Assembly (NCBI GenBank): GCA_012931725.1
Contig: CM022946.1
Span: forward strand, 72,902,269 to 72,966,268
Reading direction: 5' to 3'
Source: Litsea cubeba
Taxonomy: Eukaryota; Streptophyta; Magnoliopsida; Laurales; Lauraceae
DNA length: 64,000 nucleotides
The notes under the pieces were generated by a model. The model had not been told where the DNA came from, searched no databases, and was given only the letters and a program-made list of their open reading frames with translations. Position numbers and translations under genes: made by a program. Each line of letters opens with the position of its first letter. Position 1 is the first letter of the stretch. Positions 57,226 to 64,000 of the stretch are shown piece by piece.

Positions 57226-58431
57226 GTTATCAGTAATTTTGTTTAGATAGTTTCTTTTTAGTTGTGTTTATTTTACGACTTTAATGTGGAAGAAAAAAGG
57301 TATCAAATTATGATCTACTTGTTGTGGTATTTAGGTTTTGAATGTCTGGTTGGATTCATACATGGAGTTTTAGTAGCTTTTAAACAAAGATGCTAAAAAT
57401 GAATAGTGTGGTGAAATTAACACACACAGATGATGATTACTAATCCATGGTTAGAGATGAGGGCTCTTTGAAAGGTGCATCTGCCGATTAAAGTAATGTT
57501 TTAGTGTGACCCTATTAGTTTATAAGTACCATCCACAGATTAAAGTTATGTTTTAGTGTAATCTGGCATTTCATTTGGAAAAGGCTGTAGTGTTGCCAGG
57601 TAGGCATTATAGGTTGATTGTTCCCATTTGGGTTCTATCTTCATTTTGAATAAATCAGACCATGAAGAATTAAGTACCCCTACCCCTACCCCTAACTACA
57701 TCTTCTTTTGATATATGATATTTAATTTACCAAGTTTTGAATTTTGAGTGGAAGTTCTTTCCTAATTAAAATGGCATGTAGTGCATGTGGTTGCTCTAGA
57801 GATAAATTGAGCACATGAAATTGTTTGAGAATTTAGGTTTTGTTCTTCGAAGGCTATTATTTTTGTTTGGGAATTGTTGCACTGGATGTGTGTAAGGCAT
57901 CAATGGGGCCCGATTAGGGATGAGTCGCATGACACACATGTGTCCATGCCCGAGTCTGATTAGAAATGGCTCAGTTCTAGGTACATGGACCCATAGCCTG
58001 GATCAAGTCTTCCCAAATAAAAAAATTATTGCCCGACTCTGCCTTGTTTAAATACAACTCGACAAAAAGCATGACGAATGCATGAACGGAAAACACATCT
58101 TTAATAAGTAACAGATGATTCTAATATTAGCAGAACAGTTAAACAAATGAACATAGAATCCTAATTCCATTTATCATCAATGTTTCTCAGAGAGGAGGGA
58201 TTAGGGGGGATTCAATGAAATGGTGAGGAAAAGTGGATAGAATAGATACTGCAAAAGTGGGAGATTAATGGATACTGCAAAAGTGGGAGAATAGATAGAA
58301 TAAACATGATGTGTACAACTACAATGTCTTGATTAATGGAAACTGCAAAAGTGGGAGAATAGATGAAGCTAATAAGGGACTAATTCCTAATATTGTTACT
58401 TACACCACTCTTTTGGGCGGTTTGTGCAGAG
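57226..58431. other. loop between inverted arms
   Basis: It holds no recognisable gene. Short repeats: (CCCCTA)x3 at about 57676-57696, and AACTGCAAAAGTGGGAGA-type units three times between about 58246 and 58360. It resembles intergenic text downstream of a P1 gene. Confidence 0.5.
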
Positions 58432-60058
58432 TACAGCACAAAATGCCAAAACACCAAAATTGTTCTAATCAAACAGGCTGAAGCCATATCATCATCGCTC
58501 TCTTCTTTCGGTTCCTCTTGTAAAAATATCATTGCAGATCAGAATCCAAAGGAAGGACAAAAAGAAAAGCTCAAGAAGAAGATTCATGAAAATACATTCA
58601 CCTTCTTTTCCTCAGCTGTTGGGGCAGCGGCGGCAGCATCCGCTCCACTAGCTGCCGGAGCCTCAAAAGCAACAGGAGCTCAACCTCCCCCTAATAGCAG
58701 TTCATCAAACAAAAATCAGTTAATGAAATCAAAATTAAAATAGGAAACCAAAAATCTCATGGGACAAAAAAAAAACCCTAATCACTCGAAATGATATCAA
58801 ACCCACTTAAATTTCAGCAAAACCAAAGCGTTGCACATCATTGAATTGATCACGCATGTGCATTCTGGCCCCATTTGTTCAAATGAGATTACGTAGGAAT
58901 TGAATGCTCACGAAATCATGATCGAATGAGCTCCATCGGAGGATTATTAAATAGGTGAGATCCGAATGATATGAGGTGGGGGATGAAGGATATAAGGTAG
59001 TGATGTCGATAGGACCTTGACTTTACCTGTGTATTCATTCCCATCTTCGCTTGATTCAATTTCCATTAGAAGAGAGGACATTTGATGGTGTGTTTTTTTT
59101 TCTATATTCCGCCATTGGTCATCATTTTTAACCGCTTATAGCATGAATTACCTATGTATTCAATTCCTATGCATTTTATGAAAAACAAACAAACCCCCAA
59201 AGTGATTAACTGGGAGTTTTAGAACAGAAAAGAGAAATCTTTCATCCAAAGAATCCCAGATTGATGGATCAATTCAATGGTGCATATCACTTTGGAGTTA
59301 AAATCAAACAAAACAAAGGTGCAATAGCATCAACTATAATTTATCAAATCTCTAAACAGAATAAGAAAGTAGATGAAACAGAAGGCATTGATAATCGAAC
59401 TGACCAGATACAACGTTCAAGATGAGATCATTACGTTCTTATTCTCCAGAAGCTTCACGAAGAGACTCGGCCAATACGATTGAACCTTTATGCCAGCGGA
59501 ACTCACCAACATAGAGAATTTGTCCGCCTGTTACAAAACCAAGATCAGAGAAAAAACAAAAACAAAAAAGAAGAAGAAAGGAATTAGGAAACTCTAATTT
59601 CTACACCGATCAAAAACAAAAAATCGAAAACCCTAGAAATCGAAAGAGAGAAAGAAGAGGAAGAAGGATACAGTGATGGAGATTCCATCATCGTGGAGGA
59701 TGAGGCAAGCGTAGGTGCAGGCGATTTCGTCAAATGACATGGTTGCAGATGTGGAACAACTGAAATGGCCTCGTTATCTCTATCTCTCTTGAAACGGTGG
59801 CTAGGGTTTGGAAGAGATGTTGAAACACTTATATATGGTGGAATGGAATCGTCCAATCGGGACTCTAGGGCTTTGATTTGGACCATGGTTTACCGGATCA
59901 CTGGATCAAAACTTCGTGGTTGGGTTTATGGGTCATAACCTAAAAGGATCCAACTCCACATTTTAAGCCTAAAAAGAGATGGTTGTGGTTAGGGGTGGCA
60001 AGGGGAGGGTTTGGTATGGGTTAGGAAAAACCCGCCCCATCACAAGTTTATCTTATCA
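58432..60058 (-). repeat. right arm of large inverted duplication
   Basis: Reverse complement of 55597-57225. The outer junction is abrupt: at 60058 the arm gives way to the coding region of an unrelated retrotransposon gene, whereas on the left the outer flank differs. Confidence 0.9.
58465..59740 (-). pseudogene. RPP1: 60S acidic ribosomal protein P1 (multiple lesions), right arm
   Basis: Minus-strand exons are 59672-59740 (MSFDEIACTYACLILHDDG), 59405-59527, 58602-58690 and about 58465-58516. Exon 2 lacks one base at NVDD (AACGTAATGATC), shifting frame. Exon 3 carries the same TGA (58680-58682) as the left arm. The exon 4 acceptor is altered (ACAAGAG instead of ACAGGAG), and the last exon has lost one G in MGFSLFD, destroying the conserved C-terminus. 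Exon 1 is closer to the usual P1 sequence than the left copy. It is clearly non-functional. Confidence 0.85.
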
Positions 60059-60800
60059 CTTCTTTCAGGACTTCCTTCCCGAGATGGCCCGGTCGTCCTC
60101 CTAAAATAACCGCGATACCTCGGTTGGTATTCCAAAAGCGACCATGCCATTCTGCCCTCATGGCCGTTATATTCCTTGACCTTCCGAAACCAGGCTTCAT
60201 TCTTCGTCCAGATATACTGGGTAGCTTGTCTCCTTTCCCGAGCAGCTGCGCAACAAGCAGAAGACATTAGCTCGGCAAAACAGGAGAAAAGAAAATACAT
60301 GCAAGATCTAAAAAGAGATGGTATTTACTTGGGGCGGTCCCGAAGTGGCGAGGAACTCGATACACTCTGTCCTTTTCAGCCTCGTGAACTCCTAGTTCCC
60401 AGAGACCAAACTGGAGGTCATCCCCGGCATATTTATGCAAGTCCCCCAAAGCATGAACGAATCCATCTCGGTATGGCTTGACTCGGAGGTAATAATTATT
60501 ATCTCCGGACTTACACAGATCATAGACATCTTCGATGTCATGAACGTCGAGATTGATATCTAAAATGCCATTGAGCTTGGCCGTGCCCATTATGATTTTA
60601 TATCCATTGGGTGACAGCTGACAGGGGCAAAGAGACCACCTACTCAAGCAGATCCTAAGAAGAAGGTCTAAGGGGAATCGGACTCCACCTTCGGTGATGG
60701 CTACCAAAGAGAATGGCATCCAATCATCAGAGAAATCACGGCTGTTATAGCCGACAGGGTCAGCCGGCCTGACAAGAACATCGTCGGGTATTTTGAAGGC
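60059..60800 (-). pseudogene. antisense gypsy-type transposon gene (PF04195-like), truncated
   Basis: The upstream exon (60329 to about 60800) encodes FKIPDDVLVRPADPVGYNSR, then MPFSLVAITEGGVRFPLDLL, CQLSPNGYKIIMG, IEDVYDLCKSGDNNYYLRVK and VYRVPRHFGTAP. The block with GGVRFPL, QLSPNG and following helices resembles the putative gypsy-type transposon family (Transposase_28-like) seen in Tat elements. An 83-bp intron (60246-60328, GT-AG) leads in frame to exon 60059-60245 (ARERRQATQYIWTKNEAWF), cut by the inverted-repeat junction. The start codon is unclear. Function unknown. Confidence 0.6.
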
Positions 60801-61104
60801 AGTCCTAAAACCGGCAATCGACGGTGGATTCTCTAATCAATGACTGTAGATGCCCATTTCTACAGAAACAAAGACTAGAAGAAAGAGAATGGAACATCCT
60901 AGGAGAAAGCCCCAAATCGCAGACACAGATCAGGCGGGAAGGGAAGAACTTACAACGGCAAAGAGCGGGAAAAGGATTTGGACCAGCAGAGATTTAGTCT
61001 TAACACCGTTTCTCTTCAGACGCGCTCTTTTCTGCGAGCTCTCTGGAAATCTTCTCCTTTCTCTAGAAACATGCATGTAAAGAAGAAGAAGAAAGAAATA
61101 CACC

Positions 61105-61118
61105 CCCATTTATAGAAA
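61105..61118 (-). promoter_or_regulatory. possible TATA box of this antisense gene
   Basis: Minus strand TTCTATAAATGGGGGTG lies upstream of the antisense coding region and downstream (in plus sense) of pol, paralleling the antisense promoters of copies A-C. Confidence 0.4.
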
Positions 61119-61487
61119 AAATGGGCGGCCTCGTGATGGCGCCATTTCGAATTTCAAAAATGTAGCATCGACTACTGTACGCGCCTCTTCAAATTGATAG
61201 GGCATTCAATCGGGTGATGACACGTGGTACCGCCAGCCCATAACCCGCGATGATTAAGGCGTGGCATTTAAAACCTTGTGCAGGTGAAGCGACCGATGGA
61301 GCATCAGCAGCCAAGACCGAGGTGAGATTTAAAAAGCATCCTAGTTTGGACGGATAAGAGCTTGGTAGTGCACTCCCTACCAACGTCTTCGACGATAACT
61401 TTCCACTACCAATCTCTGAAGATTCTCTCATCCTATAGCTTCCGACCTCAAAGAGTCAGTTCTAAGAGCTCAGAAGCTAGGGGCAAT

Positions 61488-62319
61488 TGTGTGGGGATGT
61501 TTTTAAGGACACCGAGATTACATTAGCCCTGGTGAGAATACCGGCTAATCATGTCTCAAACCCGGCCACACCCACCTCTGCAATGATGCTAGGGCGCCAA
61601 CCGACATCAAGCTCATCCCGACTTCGGTCATACCTGACCTCGGCAGCCTACTTCTGCCTCGGTCACGCATCTCGGTCACAATGCCAGCATGCTAGCTGAG
61701 ACGAGTGCTAACGGCCAAAACTCCGCCGGAGATCCAGCCACGCCATGAGATTCATGATGAGACATGGGCACGCGTAGATGAGACTGAGAGGACATCTCAG
61801 CCGCCCAGAATCCCTGATAGATCTGCATCCAGCGGCTATGTCCCCATCAAGGTGAGGCTCCAGGCGAGATCCGATGGGACTACCGCCGAAAGGCCCAAAC
61901 AGGGTAAGGCCCGATTAGACCCTCATTTAATGAATTATGGGCCGATTGGACTACCATTTAATGAAAGGTGGGCCCAATTGGACTGTCATTTATTGAATGG
62001 TGGGCTGACTAGACTCTCATTTAAGGAATGTGGGCTGATAAGACTGTACTTCTCAAGTACAGGTCAAGTCAGTGGGCCCCATTGTCCTCTCTCATGGAGA
62101 CTTCCTCTATAAATAGAGAAGCTCTCTCCCATTCCAGGTAACGAACACCATACTCTTGAGCCCTTACCTTGTCTCTCTTCTTCCTCTATCCTACTGTTGA
62201 GTTCCTGAACTGACTTAGGCATTGGAGGGCCTTGCGCTGCCCACAGCCAAGGTCTTTGACGACTGTCTTCTTCCCGTTCTCCCCTTTTTCAGGTTTCAGG
62301 CAGGCATCTAATTCTCATC
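61488..62319 (+). repeat. LTR of the second Tat-type element
   Basis: It begins near TGTGTGGGGATG right after the purine-rich GCTAGGGGCAATTG. It contains a TATA box at 62107-62116 (CTATAAATAG) and a downstream segment CTGACTTAGGCATTGGAGGG, typical of the R/U5 of Tat-type plant LTRs. The right end is set near CTCATCA (62319) and is uncertain by tens of bases. Confidence 0.55.
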
Positions 62320-63627
62320 AAGGAGTCTCCGGGAGATCCTAAACCTCAGTAATCAAGTCTGTAATTTTTAGACACTCACATCCATAATTACTAAGGGGTA
62401 CAAAATCGTCCCGAGAAGCACTAGCGTGGACCTTCGGCTGTGCTGCGCGCTCATCATTTAGTATCCCATGAAGCTGCAATACCCGTTCAGAGACATCCGA
62501 AAACATCCTTTTGGGTGTCGGTCTGTTGTTCGAGTGCTGATCAAGGCAATGGCAGACGCATGATTTCATCTAAGGGATGCGGACCCAAACAGGCAATTGG
62601 GTCTTTGGAAAAAACCTAAAATTTTATTGTGGCTTTTGGGGGAACGCTGGATTTTTATATGAATTTCCAAAGCACGACCATAATTTTTATTATGATTTAT
62701 AAGCGGACCGAAGTCCAACGGGTGCGACCACCCCCACATGGTTGACGTAAGACCCCGACCCCTAATTTTCGTAATTAGTGTGTTTTTAGCTATGGATTAG
62801 TTCTTTAAGTTAGATTTAAGTGTAATCGAGTTGGTTTGTATATTAGAATAGTTTTTTTCCATAGCTTTGGGGAATTGTGAGAGTCGTCGGACTCAGTCTG
62901 GTAGCCTAGAGACGCCTTGGGTTGCACGTGTCAGCGTGGGGGAATTGTTCTTGATTTTGAAAAAAAATCCAATCTTGATTTCTTCTGATAATTTAAATTA
63001 GCCCCAACAACTTTTGTGTTCACATTGACCCCATTCGATGCTCAGAAAATCAGTTTTTCAGCCCTAGGAGCACAACAGCCTTTTCACATAAAAATATAAG
63101 CCCAAATTTTGAAATTCCAAAACCATGTCAAAAATATACTTTTTGAAAGCTAGATTTTATGAGGATCATTTTAGTCTTCTTCATCGAGTCCATCCAAGGC
63201 CCAGAAATCCCAATTCTGAGCCCATGAAGAATTACTAGTGGTTGGCCCCATTTTCCACCAACTTTATAAAACCCATCTCCTTCCCCATTTCCCTAGGGCC
63301 GAACAACCGGAAATCCAGTTGTGCCTACAAAAAAGGACCGGACCGGCCCAAACAAATGATTTCGGTAATGGGGAATTAGAATGCAAGGAGAAAAGCAACA
63401 GTTTCAGAAATGGGAAATTAGAACAAACTTCTGCCAAAACCAGAACAGGAAAAAATGCATCTTTTTTCACCAGCAACCAACAAATCGCTATTTGCATTAA
63501 AAAGGGGGGAAAAGCAGACAAGAACAAATAACCCAATCCATTCGAGCGAAGCAAACCAAAACCCTAGAGAAATCGAATGGAGAAAAAAAACGGTTTTTTA
63601 AGGAGTTTGAGATGGAATTGGACGAAC
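62320..63627. other. unassigned sequence left of the HOS15-like exon
   Basis: A 76-codon minus frame at 62339-62569 is not recognised. Around 62700-63300 there are plant-repeat-like phrases (GTAAGACCCCGACCCCTAAT; TTTATAAAACCCATC at 63261), possibly another LTR. No second exon of the HOS15-like gene is seen, so if the gene is complete its first intron spans this region. Confidence 0.35.
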
Positions 63628-63688
63628 CAGATTCCTGAAGGTAGCTGAAAATGAGGTAGTTGAGTTCATTGGAAGTGATGCTCGTCAT
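63628..63688 (-). pseudogene. HOS15/TBL1-like first exon (LisH start)
   Basis: The minus strand encodes MTSITSNELNYLIFSYLQES with one further base before a GT donor (GTTCGTCC). Plant HOS15-type proteins (LisH plus WD40 repeats, subunits of histone deacetylase complexes) begin with ITS-x-ELN-Y/F-L-V/I-F-x-YLQESGF. The exon classically stops after QESG. Upstream on minus is TTTAAATAAATG near 63767-63778 and a C/T-rich leader. The following exons should lie at lower coordinates on the minus strand. None is visible in the window, so this is an orphan exon or a gene with a very large, transposon-filled first intron. Confidence 0.55.
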
Positions 63689-64000
63689 CTTCTTCAGAAA
63701 ACCGACCAAGAACACTAAAAAGCTTTCTTAGGGGCTGAGAGGGAAAAAAGCGCTCGGCTTTCCTTTTGCATTTATTTAAAGGAGGGTCATTTCATAGTTT
63801 TCAACTTTCCATGTGTCATGTGAGCCTCTTGAACAAAACAGAAACTTTGGTGGGAAGTGGGAATTAATCTAATCATCGTTCATGTAGAATTGTTTGATTG
63901 TGAGCCTCCCAATCCGCACCATTGATATTGTTGGTCCACCAGTCGAATGTGGGCTGCCAGGATGAAGGCTGGGAGAGGAAATTTAGCTCACCTAAAAAAT
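63689..64000 (-). promoter_or_regulatory. putative 5' UTR and upstream region of HOS15-like exon
   Basis: Reading minus, TTTAAATAAATGCAAAAGG at about 63760-63778 is a TATA-like stretch some 80 bases before the ATG, followed by CTTTTTTCCCTCTCAG. Beyond 63800 there is nothing identifiable. Confidence 0.35.

Larger units (their letters stand above)
60059..62319 (+). mobile_element. 3' end of a second Tat-type Gypsy element
   Basis: An antisense gene (minus, 60059 to about 61080) is followed by a purine-rich stretch (GCTAGGGGCAATTG) and an LTR of about 830 bp. This is the same order as in copies A-C but unrelated in sequence. The 5' part of the element was lost at the junction with the inverted repeat. 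Confidence 0.65.

Noticed and set aside
57676..57696. (CCCCTA)n run, considered as an interstitial telomere
   Set aside because: Only about three units and the plant telomere unit is CCCTAAA; treated as a simple microrepeat.
60176..61080. Plus-strand frames 60176-60481 and 60850-61080
   Set aside because: They are antisense shadows of the minus-strand PF04195-like gene, whose reading is supported by an in-frame intron.
62339..62569. 76-codon minus frame resembling the end of a kinase domain (CLDQHSNNRPTPKRM)
   Set aside because: The resemblance is limited to a few residues, with no catalytic motifs upstream; left unassigned.

Overview
This is a transposon-dense stretch of a flowering-plant nuclear genome. 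The evidence is the spliceosomal GT-AG introns, Ty3/Gypsy LTR retrotransposons of plant-specific lineages (Tekay/Del chromovirus and Tat/Ogre-like), a phytepsin-type aspartic protease with the plant-specific saposin-like insert, and plant ribosomal P1 genes. The species cannot be named from the sequence. No intact conventional host gene is present; the host genes seen are broken or orphan pieces.

Layout, left to right. (1) 1-6147 is the 3' part of a Tat-like element (copy A) whose 3' LTR ends directly against the gag start of a Tekay/Del element. (2) The Tekay element occupies 6148-31441 and is split at 8089/26059 by a complete nested Tat-like element, copy B (8090-26058, target duplication GAGAT). 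The Tekay 3' LTR is 28894-31441. (3) 31442-31775 and 52670-52763 are two halves of a phytepsin-like pseudogene on the minus strand. Its saposin-insert exon is cut by a third copy of the same Tat-like family, copy C (31776-52669, target duplication CATCC). (4) 53848-54107 is a scrap of another Gypsy reverse transcriptase. (5) 55597-57225 and 58432-60058 form a large inverted duplication, each arm holding a four-exon 60S acidic ribosomal protein P1 pseudogene in convergent orientation. (6) 60059 to about 62319 is the 3' end of a different Tat-type element. (7) 63628-63688 is a single first exon resembling the LisH start of HOS15/TBL1 proteins, on the minus strand.

The most interesting system is inside the three Tat-like copies. 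Between integrase and the 3' LTR lies a gene on the opposite strand with its own TATA box, a 10-nt first coding exon ending inside codon 4, and four further exons. It encodes a large protein (about 1,200 residues by adding the exons) with a plant-mobile-domain-like region, a basic serine-rich tract, two acidic 37-codon modules and a C-terminal coiled coil. Exon borders and promoter agree between copies where both are present. Copy B keeps gag, protease and the N-terminal half of RT plus a nearly intact plant-mobile-domain exon. Copy C keeps RNase H, archaeal-type RNase H, integrase and all five antisense exons. Each lacks what the other has, and neither retains the RT catalytic YVDD region, so both look non-autonomous. 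A second, unrelated Tat-type fragment at 60-62 kb has the same architecture with a different antisense gene.

Inferred order of events: the Tekay element inserted in an intron of the phytepsin gene; copies A and B inserted into Tekay; copy C inserted separately into the phytepsin exon. LTR divergence would be needed to date A, B and C. All gene models and boundaries were read by eye without alignment software.
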